DNA from: Rubricoccus marinus
GTDB lineage: Bacteria > Bacteroidota > Rhodothermia > Rhodothermales > Rubricoccaceae
Assembly (NCBI RefSeq): GCF_002257665.1
Contig: NZ_MQWB01000001.1
Span: 3,359,119 to 3,423,118 of the forward strand
Reading direction: 5' to 3'
Length of the DNA stretch: 64,000 nt
Within the stretch, counting starts at the first letter, position 1, and every line of letters begins with the position of its first letter. Under the pieces are notes generated by a model that was not told the origin of the DNA, searched no databases, and saw only the letters and a list, made by a program, of their open reading frames with translations. A program made the translations under genes and the position numbers. Of this stretch, positions 49,225-58,476 are shown in pieces.

Positions 49225-51894
49225 CTACCGCCTCTTTTTACGCGTGCCGCCGCTCTGCTGGATCAGCTTGGCGACGAGCGCCGTCCAGCCCGTCTGGTGG
49301 CTCGCGCCCAGCCCGGCGCCGGTGTCGCCGTTGAAGTACTCGTAGAAGAGCACGCGGTCCTCTCCCTGAAGCATGTCCACGCCGCCGTGGACGGGGCGCT
49401 GGCCGCTGGCGTCCTGCAGGAACAGCGCGGTGAGGCGCCGCGAGAGGTCGCCGGCTACGTCCCAGAGGTTCTGTGTCTCGCCAGAGGCCGTCGGCATCTC
49501 CACCTGCAGGGCGTCGCCGTAGTAGTAGTCGTACTTCTGCAACGACTCGATCATGAGGTAGTTGAGCGGAAACCAGATCGGGCCGCGCCAATTCGAGTTG
49601 CCGCCGAACAGGCCGGAGGTGGACTCGGCGGGCTCGTAGGCCACGGTGTGCGTCTCCCCGTTCGCGCTAAAGCTGTACGGGTTGGCCTCGTGCTCCTTGG
49701 AGAGGCTGCGCAGTCCGAACTCGCTCAGGAACTGGTCCGAGTCCAGCAGGCGCGCCAGGATGCGGCGCAGGCGCGTCTCGTCCACGATGGAGAGCAGGCA
49801 CCGGTCGCCGCGGCCGTGCTCGCGCAGGAACGTGAGGTTCTCCATCAGCTCCGGGCGGTTCTCGATAAACCAGCGCATCCGCCGCGCGAACCGCGGCAGC
49901 GCCTCGAACACGTCCGGCTCCAGCGTCTCGATCGCGAAGAGCGGGATGAGCCCCACGAACGAGCGGATCTTGAGCGGCGTCTGCCGCCCGTCCGGCGTCT
50001 CGATCGCGTCGTAGTAGAAGCCGTCGTCCTCGTCCCAGAGGCCGGGGCCGCCCTCGTCGTTGATGGCCTTGGCGATGTAGACGAAGTGCTCGAAGAACTT
50101 GGTGGCCACGTCCTCATAGGCCGGGCGCGTGCGGGCGAGTTCGATCGAGATGGCGAGCATGTTGAGGCAGTACATCGCCATCCACGCCGTGCCGTCGGCC
50201 TGGTCCAGGTGGCCGCCGGTGGGCAGCGGCGCGCTCCGATCGAACACGCCGATGTTGTCCAGCCCGAGAAAGCCGCCCTGGAAGACGTTGTTGCCCTCGT
50301 CGTCCTTCTGGTTGACCCACCACGTAAAGTTGAGCAGCAGCTTGTGGAAGGCGCTCGCGAGGAAGTCCGTGTCCGGCCCGCCGTTGTGGTCGCGGTCGAT
50401 CTGGTAGACGCGCCACACGGCCCAGGCGTGGACGGGCGGGTTCACGTCCCCGAAGTCCCACTCGTAGGCCGGAAGCTGCCCGTTGGGGTGCTGGTACCAC
50501 TCGCGCATGAGCAGCGTGAGCTGCCGCTTGGACCACTCCGGGTCCAAGAGCGCCATCGGGATCATGTGAAAGGCGAGGTCCCAGGCGGCGTACCACGGGT
50601 ACTCCCACTTGTCCGGCATGGAGAGCACGTCCAGGTTGTAGAGGTGCGTCCAGTCGTGGTTGCGGCCGTGCCGGCGGGCCTCTGGCGGGGGCGGGAACGC
50701 GGGGTCCCCGTCGAGCCAGAGCTTGGGGCTGTAGTGGTAGAACTGCTTGCTCCAGAGCAGCCCGGCAAACGCCTGGCGCTGCACGTTGCGCTCGTCGTCG
50801 CTCAGGCCGGGCGCCTGGAGCGCGTCGTAAAAGGCGTCGGCCTCGTGGATGCGGGTGCGGAACGTGGCGTCGAAGTCCGCGAACGGGTCGGCGTGGTCCT
50901 CTGGCGCGTAGCGCACCTCGACGACGAGCGACTCGCCGGGCGCGACCGTCGCGTGGATGTGGGCGGCCGCTTTGGTGCCGCGCCGCTCCGGGTTGACCGC
51001 GTCCGCCTCGCCGTCCACGATCGCACGGTGGAACGCGTCCTTGACGTAGGGCGAGAGGCTGGGCGAGCCGAACAGCCGCTCCCGGTTCGTCTCGTTCTCG
51101 GTAAACATCAGCGCCGCCGACTCGGCGCCAGAGGCCCGGACGGACCACCACCGGTCGCCGAGGTGGCGGTGCTCGCCGTGCACGCGCAAAAGACCTCTGG
51201 CGCCAGAGGCATCGCGGAGGGTCGGCTTGGGGCGGTCGTCGTAGCCCCAGGACCACGTGTTGCGGTACCAGACGTGCGGCAGGAGGTGGAGGGGAGCCGC
51301 CTGGGGTGCGCGGTTGGTGGCGGTGATGCGGCACAGGATGTCGTTCTCCCCCGCTTTCGCGTACTCGATGCCTACATCGAAGTAGCGGCCCTCGGCGAGC
51401 GCGTCTCCGATGGCGTCCGTCAGTTCGTACTCCGGGTCGTGGTAGCCTCGCGCCAGGTTTTCCCGGACCAGCTGCTCATACGGGTAGGCCACCTGCGGGT
51501 AGGCGTAGTGCATCCGCATGTAGCTGTGCGTCGGCGTGCCGTCTACGTAGAAGTAGTGCTCCTTGACGTCCTCGCCGTGGTTGCCCTGCGGCCCGCTGAC
51601 GCCGAAGAACCGCTCCTTGAGGATGGCGTCCTGCTCGTTCCACATCGCGACGCCGAGGCAGACGTTCTGCATCCGGTTGCAGAAGCCCGCGATGGCGTCC
51701 TCGTTCCAGCGGTAGGCGCGGCTGTGCGCGTGCTCGTGCGGGAAGTAGTCCCACGCGTCGCCAGAGGCGCTGTAGTCCTCGCGGACGGTCCCCCACGCAC
51801 GGTCGGCGACGTACGGCCCCCAGTTTTTCCAGTCGGCCTCGCGGGCTTCGGAGGTGGCGAGCCGCTGGTGTTCGGCGGTATCGGGACGGGGCAT
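49225..51894 (-). CDS. GH63-like (MGH1-type) glucosidase
   Basis: An 889-residue protein without a signal peptide, so probably cytosolic. An N-terminal beta-sandwich ([20 protein letters not shown], then [20 protein letters not shown]) is followed by an (alpha/alpha)6 catalytic barrel with [20 protein letters not shown]-type residues (here [16 protein letters not shown]), [20 protein letters not shown] and a C-terminal [20 protein letters not shown]. These are typical of bacterial GH63/mannosyl-glycerate-hydrolase-like enzymes, which cleave alpha-glucosides such as glucosylglycerate. The exact substrate and catalytic acids cannot be fixed from sequence alone. An N-terminal region (1-40) is polar. 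Confidence 0.85.
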   Translation of the reverse strand: MPRPDTAEHQRLATSEAREADWKNWGPYVADRAWGTVREDYSASGDAWDYFPHEHAHSRAYRWNEDAIAGFCNRMQNVCLGVAMWNEQDAILKERFFGVSGPQGNHGEDVKEHYFYVDGTPTHSYMRMHYAYPQVAYPYEQLVRENLARGYHDPEYELTDAIGDALAEGRYFDVGIEYAKAGENDILCRITATNRAPQAAPLHLLPHVWYRNTWSWGYDDRPKPTLRDASGARGLLRVHGEHRHLGDRWWSVRASGAESAALMFTENETNRERLFGSPSLSPYVKDAFHRAIVDGEADAVNPERRGTKAAAHIHATVAPGESLVVEVRYAPEDHADPFADFDATFRTRIHEADAFYDALQAPGLSDDERNVQRQAFAGLLWSKQFYHYSPKLWLDGDPAFPPPPEARRHGRNHDWTHLYNLDVLSMPDKWEYPWYAAWDLAFHMIPMALLDPEWSKRQLTLLMREWYQHPNGQLPAYEWDFGDVNPPVHAWAVWRVYQIDRDHNGGPDTDFLASAFHKLLLNFTWWVNQKDDEGNNVFQGGFLGLDNIGVFDRSAPLPTGGHLDQADGTAWMAMYCLNMLAISIELARTRPAYEDVATKFFEHFVYIAKAINDEGGPGLWDEDDGFYYDAIETPDGRQTPLKIRSFVGLIPLFAIETLEPDVFEALPRFARRMRWFIENRPELMENLTFLREHGRGDRCLLSIVDETRLRRILARLLDSDQFLSEFGLRSLSKEHEANPYSFSANGETHTVAYEPAESTSGLFGGNSNWRGPIWFPLNYLMIESLQKYDYYYGDALQVEMPTASGETQNLWDVAGDLSRRLTALFLQDASGQRPVHGGVDMLQGEDRVLFYEYFNGDTGAGLGASHQTGWTALVAKLIQQSGGTRKKRR

Positions 51895-52027
51895 ACGAGC
51901 GGGCGGGAATGTCGGCGGGGGCCTCTGGCGAGGGCGCGGAAAGCCTCAGACCGCCAGAGGCGGGCGCGGTTCGGGCCGCTGGCGCGAGAGGCGGGAACGT
52001 CCGGACGCGCGCGAGGTCGGAGCGCGC

Positions 52028-52408
52028 ATGATGCGACCCCGGCGGTGGCTCCTGTTCAGCGCGCTCGCGCTTCTCCCATCCGCGGCGCACGCGTCGGACT
52101 TCTCCGGCGTCGTGACCATCGTGTTCGGCATCCCGGGTTTGCTCGTCGCCACCGTCGCCGCCTCCGCGTTCCTGTTGGTTGAGCCGAGCCGCGTGCAGAA
52201 GGCTTCGGCGGCCGCTCTCTTCCTGCCGGTCCTCGCCGCCGCGGCGTGGGTCTTCGTAGGGGACACCGCCCGGATGATGCGGCGTGGCCTGCCCGACGAC
52301 CTCCTGATCAGCGCGGGGTACGTGCTGCTGCTCCTCGTTCTGGCCGCCCTCGTCGCGCGGATCCTCCTCCGGCCTCTGGCGCCAGAGGCTCGGGGCCGAA
52401 CGGAGTAG
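52028..52408 (+). CDS. Small integral membrane protein (126 aa)
   Basis: Starts [20 protein letters not shown], a signal-like or first helix, then hydrophobic segments [21 protein letters not shown], a middle helix around [18 protein letters not shown] and a last helix [20 protein letters not shown]. Probably four helices in the inner membrane. No family recognised. The C-terminal residues [11 protein letters not shown] are almost wholly encoded by an octamer palindrome (52372-52389), so the reading frame has taken up the repeat at its end. Divergent from the glucosidase gene. Confidence 0.7.
   Translation: MMRPRRWLLFSALALLPSAAHASDFSGVVTIVFGIPGLLVATVAASAFLLVEPSRVQKASAAALFLPVLAAAAWVFVGDTARMMRRGLPDDLLISAGYVLLLLVLAALVARILLRPLAPEARGRTE
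52372..52389. repeat. Octamer palindrome inside the 3' end of a gene
   Basis: Perfect GCCTCTGGCGCCAGAGGC just before the stop of the small membrane protein gene, encoding its final Pro-Leu-Ala-Pro-Glu-Ala. Confidence 0.9.
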
Positions 52409-52584
52409 CGCGCGAGCCGCCGCGCTGGTCACGCGGGAACCCACTTCTGGCGGCCGCGCTGCTGTCCACCGCGTCAGCACGGTCCGATACCACCCCACGT
52501 GCGCGGGCGTTTAGCGCGGATCCCTGCCGCTTCTGGCGGCTAGAATCGCCCTAGCCCACCGCTTCCGCCTCTGGCGGACCTCCG

Positions 52585-53055
52585 ATGCCTGCGCTCCCCG
52601 CCGTCCTCGCTGTTTTGCTCCTCGCCTGCGCCTCTGGCGCGCCGGCCTCTCCTGATCCCGTGCCCTCGCCGGACCTCGCGCCAGAGGCCGTGGTCAAGAT
52701 CGTCGTGGGGGCGCTGCAACAGAACGACGAGCCGGCGGACGACGCGGGCATCGCGACGGCTTTCCGCTTCGCCTCGCCGGGCAACCAGGCCGCGACGGGG
52801 CCTTTGGCGCGGTTTACGGCCATGATCCGCGGCGGCTACAGCGACATGCTGGACTTCGAGCGCGCCACCTACGGCCGCATGGTGTTCCAGGGCGACGAGG
52901 CGGCGCAGCGCGTCACGCTCGTCCAGGCCAACGGGCGCCGCAGCACGTACGTGTTCGCGCTCTCGAAGCAGGTCGGCGGGGAGCGCGACGGCTGCTGGAT
53001 GACGGACGCCGTAGTGCCGGTCGCGCCACAGGACGACGGATTGATCCGGACGTAG
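52585..53055 (+). CDS. DUF4864-like lipoprotein
   Basis: A 156-residue protein with a short leader ending LLLAC (lipobox). The body matches the DUF4864 pattern: VVKIVVGALQQND, then AGIATAFRFASPGNQAATG, FTAMIRGGYSDMLDFERATY, GDEAAQRVTLVQANGRRSTY and DGCWMTDAVVPV. The family has a cystatin/NTF2-like small fold of unknown role. Octamers encode the linker residues ASGAPAS and LAPEAV. Converges on the SDR gene. Confidence 0.8.
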   Translation: MPALPAVLAVLLLACASGAPASPDPVPSPDLAPEAVVKIVVGALQQNDEPADDAGIATAFRFASPGNQAATGPLARFTAMIRGGYSDMLDFERATYGRMVFQGDEAAQRVTLVQANGRRSTYVFALSKQVGGERDGCWMTDAVVPVAPQDDGLIRT

Positions 53056-53072
53056 CCTCTGGCGCCAGAGGC
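53055..53072. repeat. Octamer palindrome at a convergent gene end
   Basis: Perfect GCCTCTGGCGCCAGAGGC starting on the last base of the DUF4864 stop. A second, 16-base imperfect copy lies at about 53136-53152 next to the SDR stop. Confidence 0.9.
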
Positions 53073-53090
53073 CGCACAGTGTCGCTTACG

Positions 53091-53125
53091 CAAAAGAAGG
53101 CCTCGCCGCGGAGAACGGCGAGGCC
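53091..53125 (-). terminator. Intrinsic terminator of the SDR gene
   Basis: On the minus strand the stem GGCCTCGCCG/CGGCGAGGCC (53099-53108 with 53116-53125) runs into TTCTTTTG. It lies 34 bases past the SDR stop. Confidence 0.88.
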
Positions 53126-53158
53126 TCGTAGATAGACTCTGGCGCCAGAGGCCCGCGC

Positions 53159-54058
53159 TCAGGTCGGGTCGCCGCCCGTCACGCCGAAGACCTCGCCGCT
53201 GATGTAGCCGGACTCCTGCGTGGCGAGGAACACGAACGTCGGCGCGATCTCCGCCGGCTGGCCGGGGCGGCCCATCGGCACCTGCTCGCCAAACGTCTCG
53301 ATGGAGTCCTGCGGCTGGCCGCCAGAGGGCTGCAGCGGCGTCCAGAACGGGCCGGGCGCGACGGCGTTGACGCGCACGCCGCTCTCGATGGCCTGCTTCG
53401 CGAGCGCCTTCGTGAACCCGATGATGGCCCACTTGGTGGAGGCGTAGTCCAGCAAGTTGGCAGACGGCTTGTAGCCCTGAACCGAGGTCACGTTGATGAT
53501 CGTCCCGCCCGCCGGGATGTGCGGCAGCGCCGCCTTGGAGAGCCAGAACATGGCGTAGACGTTCGTCTTGTACGTCCGGTCGAACTGCTCCGTCGTGATG
53601 TCCTGGATGGACTCCTGCGCGGTCTGGTTGCCCGCGTTGATGACGAGCACGTCCAGCCCGCCCAGCTTCTCGCGCGCGTCCTCGACGAGTTGCACGCAGA
53701 ACGATTCGTCCTGCAGATCACCGGGGAGCCGCACGAGCGTGCCGCCCTCGCCTTCGATGAGGTCCGCGAGCGACTGTGCGTCCTTCTCCTCGCTCGGCAG
53801 GTAGTTGATCGCGACGGCCGCGCCTTCGCGGGCGTACGCAATCGCCGTCGCGCGGCCGATGCCGGAGTCGCCGCCGGTGATGAGCGCCTTGCGGCCCTCC
53901 ATGCGGCCGAAGCCGCGGTAGGAGGTCTCGCCGTGGTCCGGCTCGGGCTCCATCTTCGTGGTGAGGCCGGGGGCCTCTTGCGGCTGGCGGGGGAACGGCG
54001 GGCTCGGGTACTGCGAGCGCGGGTCCTGCATCGCGTACTGATTGGGGGTGTCGGACAT
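53159..54058 (-). CDS. Short-chain dehydrogenase/reductase (YghA/general stress protein 39 type)
   Basis: A 299-residue NAD(P)-dependent oxidoreductase. The first ~50 residues are the proline-rich head typical of the YghA/YdaD group (SQYPSPPFPRQPQEAPGLT, then MEPEPDHGE). The cofactor motif is TGGDSGIG (61-68), NAG follows at 141-143, and the catalytic residues are S192, Y205 and K209 (YASTK). The C-terminal GYISGEVFGVTGGDPT is conserved in the group. Family members are stress-induced aldehyde reductases of uncertain substrate. The ATG at 54058 (MSDTPNQYAM) is chosen over an upstream frame opening. Confidence 0.9.
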   Translation of the reverse strand: MSDTPNQYAMQDPRSQYPSPPFPRQPQEAPGLTTKMEPEPDHGETSYRGFGRMEGRKALITGGDSGIGRATAIAYAREGAAVAINYLPSEEKDAQSLADLIEGEGGTLVRLPGDLQDESFCVQLVEDAREKLGGLDVLVINAGNQTAQESIQDITTEQFDRTYKTNVYAMFWLSKAALPHIPAGGTIINVTSVQGYKPSANLLDYASTKWAIIGFTKALAKQAIESGVRVNAVAPGPFWTPLQPSGGQPQDSIETFGEQVPMGRPGQPAEIAPTFVFLATQESGYISGEVFGVTGGDPT

Positions 54059-54115
54059 GGGGGTGGAAGGGTGTTGAGAAAGGACCGGTCCAACCGTTTG
54101 CCCGCCCCGAGGTTC

Positions 54116-54133
54116 GCCTCTGGCGCCAGAGGC
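54116..54133. repeat. Octamer palindrome in a divergent spacer
   Basis: Perfect GCCTCTGGCGCCAGAGGC between the divergent SDR gene and the small membrane gene; one of the few palindromes in a 5' rather than a 3' spacer. Confidence 0.9.
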
Positions 54134-54182
54134 GCGCACTGGAGACCTCCATCCCTTGCTGCCCAATCAGCGCGGTTCATCC

Positions 54183-54530
54183 ATGAGCACGACGCCTCAT
54201 CCCGCCCGCCACAGCTTGTACCTCGCGCTCGGAGCAGTAGGCCTCCTCCCCACTGCGCTTGCTGCGCTCGCGGTAAGTGATTTGGCGTTTAGCGCGATCG
54301 GGGTTGAACTCCCTGCGGTGCTGGGAGGCCTCGTCGGGTCCATCGCGCTCGTCGCTCTCCTCGGCTCCGTCATCTCCGTGCCCGTTGGTCTGGCAGCGCT
54401 CGGGAGCTACCGACGCAGAACGCCGCCGTCGCGCTCCCGAACGGCGTGGACGGCCGTGGTGCTCGCGTTGATGTCGCCGCTGGCGTGGGCCGCGGGCGTC
54501 CTCCTCTGTGAGGTCGTGTTCGCGATGTAA
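54183..54530 (+). CDS. Small membrane protein with three hydrophobic helices (115 aa)
   Basis: Starts MSTTPHPARHSLYLALGAVG, with helices around LYLALGAVGLLPTALAALAV, LGGLVGSIALVALLGSVISV and TAWTAVVLALMSPLAWAAGV, and a basic loop GSYRRRTPPSRSRT between the last two. No family recognised. Inner membrane by composition. No octamer inside the gene; the octamer palindrome follows it at 54555. The upstream in-frame TTG at 54156 is less likely than the ATG. Confidence 0.6.
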   Translation: MSTTPHPARHSLYLALGAVGLLPTALAALAVSDLAFSAIGVELPAVLGGLVGSIALVALLGSVISVPVGLAALGSYRRRTPPSRSRTAWTAVVLALMSPLAWAAGVLLCEVVFAM

Positions 54531-54554
54531 ACGCTCTGGTTTGTTTCGGTAAGA

Positions 54555-54572
54555 GCCTCTGGCGCCAGAGGC
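54555..54572. repeat. Octamer palindrome at a convergent gene end
   Basis: Perfect GCCTCTGGCGCCAGAGGC between the small membrane gene and the ftsZ terminator. Confidence 0.9.
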
Positions 54573-54587
54573 AGACCGTCGCGCCCA

Positions 54588-54627
54588 GACAGAATGAGGC
54601 CCCGCCGCAGAGAAGTGGCGGGGCCTC
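54588..54627 (-). terminator. Terminator of the division gene cluster
   Basis: Minus-strand stem GAGGCCCCGCC/GGCGGGGCCTC (54596-54606 with 54617-54627), then ATTCTGTCT. It lies about 150 bases past the ftsZ stop and would end the long minus-strand transcript. Confidence 0.75.
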
Positions 54628-54748
54628 GTGGACAGCCCTGGCGAAGCCGTCCGGGGGGACAGCGCGAGAGTACGGCCTGGGAGTGACACGGGTGCGTCAC
54701 CCACCCCGTCGCGGGCCGTCCGGAAGCGCGAGCGCATCGCCTGCCGGA

Positions 54749-54766
54749 CGCCAGAGGCCTCTGGCG
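54749..54766. repeat. Tail-to-tail octamer palindrome after ftsZ
   Basis: Perfect CGCCAGAGGCCTCTGGCG, nine bases past the ftsZ stop. Confidence 0.9.
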
Positions 54767-54774
54767 CTGCCTGC

Positions 54775-56058
54775 TCAGTCCATCATGCGGCGCAGGAACG
54801 CCGGCACGTCGGGGTCGCCTCCCTTCTTGATCCGCTCGCCGGGCTCGGCGGGCAGCTCGCTGATGCGGAGGCGCTTGACGTTCTTGAGCGGGACGGCGCT
54901 CGGGCTCTCCTCCACCTCGCGGGACTTCTCCGACGGGGGTGCCACGCGCGAGCGGCGCTCGTACGCTGGCTTGTCGAGGTCGCGGAGGTTCGTCTCGCCC
55001 TTGTAGTGTGGCGAGACGTGGTGGTCGAGGTTGAGCGGGATGGAGCGCTGGATGACCTCTGGCGCCTCCTCGGGCGCGCCCTGGTTGGCATCGAAGCCCG
55101 TCGCCATGACGGTCACGCGGAGGTGGTCGCCCATCTCGGGGTCGATGACCGTTCCGAAGATGACCTCGGCCTCGTCGCCGGCCTGCTGCTGGATCACGCT
55201 CATGCCGTGCGTGGCCTCGCGGATGGAGAGGCTCGGCCCGGCGGTGATGTTGACGAGCACGTTGCGCGCGCCGTCGATGGAGATGCCATCGAGGAGCGGG
55301 CTCTCCAGCGCCTCGCGGGCGGCGCGCTCGGCGCGCTTGTCGCCAGAGGCGATAGCGGAGCCCATCAGCGCCGTACCACCGTCGAGCATCGTCGTGCGGA
55401 CGTCGGCGAAGTCGAGGTTGATGAGGCCGTGGACGGTGATAAGCTCCGAGATGCCGCGGACGGCGTTGTAGAGCACGTCATCGGCCATTACGAAGGCGTC
55501 CACGAGCGTCGTGTCGTCCTCGGCGATGTCGAGCAGGCGCTCGTTGGGCACGATGACGAGGGTGTCGACGGTGTCGCGCAGGTTCTGAATCCCCTGCTCG
55601 GCCATGCGGAGGCGCTTTTTGCCCTCGCAGACGAACGGCTTGGTGACGACGGCCACCGTGAGGATGCCCATCTCCTTGGCGATGGCCGCGATGACGGGCG
55701 CGGCGCCCGTGCCGGTCCCGCCGCCCATGCCCGCGGTCACGAAGACCATGTCGCAGCCCTGGAGGGCGGCTTCGATCTCCTTGTGGCTTTCCTGCGCGGC
55801 CTCGGCGCCTACGCTGGGCCGGGCGCCTGCGCCGAGCCCGGACGTGCGCTCGCGGCCGATCTGAATCTTGAGCGGCGCCAGGTTGACCTGGAGCGCCTGC
55901 GCGTCGGTGTTCACGGCCGTGAACTCCACGCCGTGGATGCCCTTGGCGAGCATGTTGTTGACGGCGTTACCGCCGCCGCCGCCGCAGCCGATGACGCGGA
56001 TGTTGGCGTCTGTGGGAGCGTCGTCGTCGAATGCGAATCGTGTGCTGAAATCTTCCAT
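54775..56058 (-). CDS. ftsZ: Cell division protein FtsZ
   Basis: Tubulin-like GTPase that forms the Z ring at midcell. The 427 residues carry the N-terminal IRVIGCGGGGGNAVNNM nucleotide site, the tubulin signature GGGTGTG at 112-118, the NLDFADVRTTM loop with the catalytic T7 aspartates, and the C-terminal peptide DVPAFLRRMMD that binds FtsA. The C-terminal linker is short and acidic. Final gene of the cluster, 61 bases after ftsA. It holds only a few octamers, for example in IASGDKRA and APEEAPE. Confidence 0.98.
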   Translation of the reverse strand: MEDFSTRFAFDDDAPTDANIRVIGCGGGGGNAVNNMLAKGIHGVEFTAVNTDAQALQVNLAPLKIQIGRERTSGLGAGARPSVGAEAAQESHKEIEAALQGCDMVFVTAGMGGGTGTGAAPVIAAIAKEMGILTVAVVTKPFVCEGKKRLRMAEQGIQNLRDTVDTLVIVPNERLLDIAEDDTTLVDAFVMADDVLYNAVRGISELITVHGLINLDFADVRTTMLDGGTALMGSAIASGDKRAERAAREALESPLLDGISIDGARNVLVNITAGPSLSIREATHGMSVIQQQAGDEAEVIFGTVIDPEMGDHLRVTVMATGFDANQGAPEEAPEVIQRSIPLNLDHHVSPHYKGETNLRDLDKPAYERRSRVAPPSEKSREVEESPSAVPLKNVKRLRISELPAEPGERIKKGGDPDVPAFLRRMMD

Positions 56059-56119
56059 GGTGTGTCCCTCCGGAATGAATGCTAAGGGTTGCCCGTCCTG
56101 TAGTGAATCGTGGTGAAGT

Positions 56120-57499
56120 CTAGAGCTCGTCGAACCAGTCCTTCATGCGAGCCGCGATGCGGTCCATGAGGCCCCGGCTGTCGTCGGCGTGGCCGACGTC
56201 ATCGGTGACGAGGCTCGGCTCGGGATCGCTGAGGACGGGCGTGCCGCCCTGTCCGTCTCCGTTCCCGATGCTGCCGTCGCCGCTGCCGGAGATAGCCGCA
56301 GGCGCCTCTCGCGGTTGCGGATTCTGAGCGAGGAGCGACGCGCCAGAGGCGGACCCCGCTCGGAGGGCGTGCAGCACGAGGCCGACGCCGGTTGCGTACT
56401 TCGGGCTCGCGACTTCCTCGGCGAGGCCGCCGGTCAGCCCGATGGGGCGACCGATGCGGGCTTCGAGCCCGAGGATTTCGGAGGCCAGTTCGGCGGTGCC
56501 CGGGATGAGCGCGCCGCCGCCGGTCAGGACCACGCCTGCCGAGAGGTGGCGGCCGTAGCCGGAGCGCTTGATCTCGATCGCGGCGATCTCCAGGATCTCC
56601 TCGATGCGCGGCTGGATGATCTGCGCGAGCGCCGACTGCGAGATCGACTTGTCCGGGCGCCCACCGATGCCGGGAATCGTGATCTCTTGGTCGGTGTCCA
56701 CGAGCCCCACGAGGGCGGAGCCGAACTGGTGCTTCAGGCGCTCAGCCTGATCTTCCAGCACGCCGAGGCCCTTGCGGATGTCGTGCGTCACCATGTCGCC
56801 GGCGACGGCGATCACGGCGGTGTGGCGGATCGTGTTGTCCTCGAACACGGCCACGTCGGTCGTGCCGCCGCCGATGTCGATCAGGACGACGCCGACCTCT
56901 TTCTCGTCCTCGTGGAGCACGGCGTACGAGGACGCCAGAGGCTCCAACACGATGTCGTCCACGCGGTTGCCGGCCTTCTCGATGCAGCGGTAGATGTTCT
57001 TCGCGGCCGAGACGAGTCCGGTGATGATGTGGACGTTGGCCTCCAGGCGGACGCCGCTCATGCCGATGGGGTCGGCGACGCCGTCCTGGCCGTCCACGAT
57101 GAACTCCTGCGGGAGCACGTGGAGGATCTCGCGGTCGGCGGGCATGGCCACGTGGCGCGTGTCCTCCAGGAGGCGCTGCACGTCCTCGCGGTCGATCTCG
57201 CCGCCGGTGACGGTGATGACGCCGCGGCTCTGGAAGCTCTGGATGTGGTCGCCAGCGATGCCGACGACGGCGCTCTCGACGCTCACGCCGGCGGCGCGCT
57301 CGGCTTCGGAGACGGCCGTCTTGATGGCGTGGACGGTCTTGTCGATGTTGACGACGACGCCGCGGTTGACGCCGTTGCTCTCGGCGACGCCGACGCCGCG
57401 GATGCGGATTTGGTCTTGGTCGTCCGAACTGGCGACGACCGCACAGATTTTACTGGTCCCGATGTCGACTCCGACAACGATGCGCTCGTTCTCGATCAT
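56120..57499 (-). CDS. ftsA: Cell division protein FtsA
   Basis: Actin-like ATPase that tethers FtsZ filaments to the membrane. The 459-residue protein shows the ATPase segments GVDIGTSKICAVV (phosphate 1), LIDIGGGTTDVAVF (phosphate 2) and GVVLTGGGALIPG (adenosine). The C-terminal amphipathic helix IAARMKDWFDEL is the membrane-targeting sequence. Between the core and this helix lies an ~80-residue Ser/Gly/Pro-rich disordered linker (SGSGDGSIGNGDGQGG). Its ATG overlaps the ftsQ stop by four bases. Confidence 0.97.
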   Translation of the reverse strand: MIENERIVVGVDIGTSKICAVVASSDDQDQIRIRGVGVAESNGVNRGVVVNIDKTVHAIKTAVSEAERAAGVSVESAVVGIAGDHIQSFQSRGVITVTGGEIDREDVQRLLEDTRHVAMPADREILHVLPQEFIVDGQDGVADPIGMSGVRLEANVHIITGLVSAAKNIYRCIEKAGNRVDDIVLEPLASSYAVLHEDEKEVGVVLIDIGGGTTDVAVFEDNTIRHTAVIAVAGDMVTHDIRKGLGVLEDQAERLKHQFGSALVGLVDTDQEITIPGIGGRPDKSISQSALAQIIQPRIEEILEIAAIEIKRSGYGRHLSAGVVLTGGGALIPGTAELASEILGLEARIGRPIGLTGGLAEEVASPKYATGVGLVLHALRAGSASGASLLAQNPQPREAPAAISGSGDGSIGNGDGQGGTPVLSDPEPSLVTDDVGHADDSRGLMDRIAARMKDWFDEL

Positions 57500-58476
57500 G
57501 AGTTTGGGGGTGTGGGGGTAGGGGATGCGACGGGTGTGGAGCCTGAGCCAGGTCCCTCGGCGGCAGGCTCCAAAGCCTCCGAGGGAGTGGTGCCCGCATC
57601 GCCAGAGCCTCTGGCGGGAGCGGGAGTTGGGGTGTCGCCAGAGGCCTCTGGCGAGGTGCCGCCCGCGGAGCGCGTCGGCGGCAGGATCTCCTGCGCGACG
57701 ACTTGCCCGGCAAAGCGGAGGTCGACGAGCCGCAGCGGCACGTCGGGGCGGGTGAGGACGGCCTGCTCCCAGAAGGCGCCGAGGCGCGTGAGCGCGTCGG
57801 CGTGGCCGGTGCGGCCGAGCCGGACAGGGATCGTCCCCCGGCCGGCGACGGGCTCGGTGTAGAGCGTCGCGCCCGATTCGGACCAGACGACTTCGCTGAT
57901 GAGCGCGTCCACGCCATCGTCCGCGCTGGCGAGCGCGCCGAGGAGTTCGCGGATGCCCGCGTTGCGGATGGGCTGCGTCGGGTGGTAGGCGGGAAGGCGG
58001 CCGCGCAGCAGCGGCACGTCCTCGGTCTCAGCGCCAGAGGCGGGCACGGGCATCGCAAAGCCCACTGCGTCGAGGTAGTGGTGCGGGCGGCCGTCGGCGT
58101 CGAGCACGAGCGCGACGGGGGTGCGCTCCTCCACGGCGATGCGGAGCGAGCCGGTGGGCAGGCGGCGCAGGCGCGCCTCGCGTACCCACGGGTGGCGGCG
58201 CACGCGGTCGGCGACGAGCGCGAGGTCGATGCCGTAGAGCGCGACCGGGACGGCCTCATCCGGCGCGACGCCCGCAAGCGTGGACACGTCCTCTGGCGCC
58301 GCGCGGTGCGTGCCGACCACCCGGACCTCTTCCAGCGGGAGCGTGCGGTGCCACACCCACGCGGCCACGAGGCCGACGCAGAGCGCGACCAGGCCGAGGG
58401 CGCGGCCGATCTTGCGCAGCTTGCGGCGGCGGTCCTGCTGCTGTGCGGTGAGCGTTTTCGAGGTGCGCTTAGCCAT
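57496..58476 (-). CDS. ftsQ: Cell division protein FtsQ/DivIB
   Basis: Bitopic divisome protein of 326 residues. A basic cytosolic head (KRTSKTLTAQQQDRRRKLRK) precedes one transmembrane helix (ALGLVALCVGLVAAWVW), a POTRA domain (EEVRVVGTHRAAPEDVSTLA) and the beta domain. The final ~60 residues are an unusual Pro/Thr/Ser/Gly/Ala-rich tail that contains two octamer palindromes (57600-57616 and 57636-57653), encoding SPEASGD and APARGSG. Normal family members end shortly after the beta domain, so the tail looks like a repeat-driven extension. Overlaps murC by 8 bases. Confidence 0.93.
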   Translation of the reverse strand: MAKRTSKTLTAQQQDRRRKLRKIGRALGLVALCVGLVAAWVWHRTLPLEEVRVVGTHRAAPEDVSTLAGVAPDEAVPVALYGIDLALVADRVRRHPWVREARLRRLPTGSLRIAVEERTPVALVLDADGRPHHYLDAVGFAMPVPASGAETEDVPLLRGRLPAYHPTQPIRNAGIRELLGALASADDGVDALISEVVWSESGATLYTEPVAGRGTIPVRLGRTGHADALTRLGAFWEQAVLTRPDVPLRLVDLRFAGQVVAQEILPPTRSAGGTSPEASGDTPTPAPARGSGDAGTTPSEALEPAAEGPGSGSTPVASPTPTPPNS

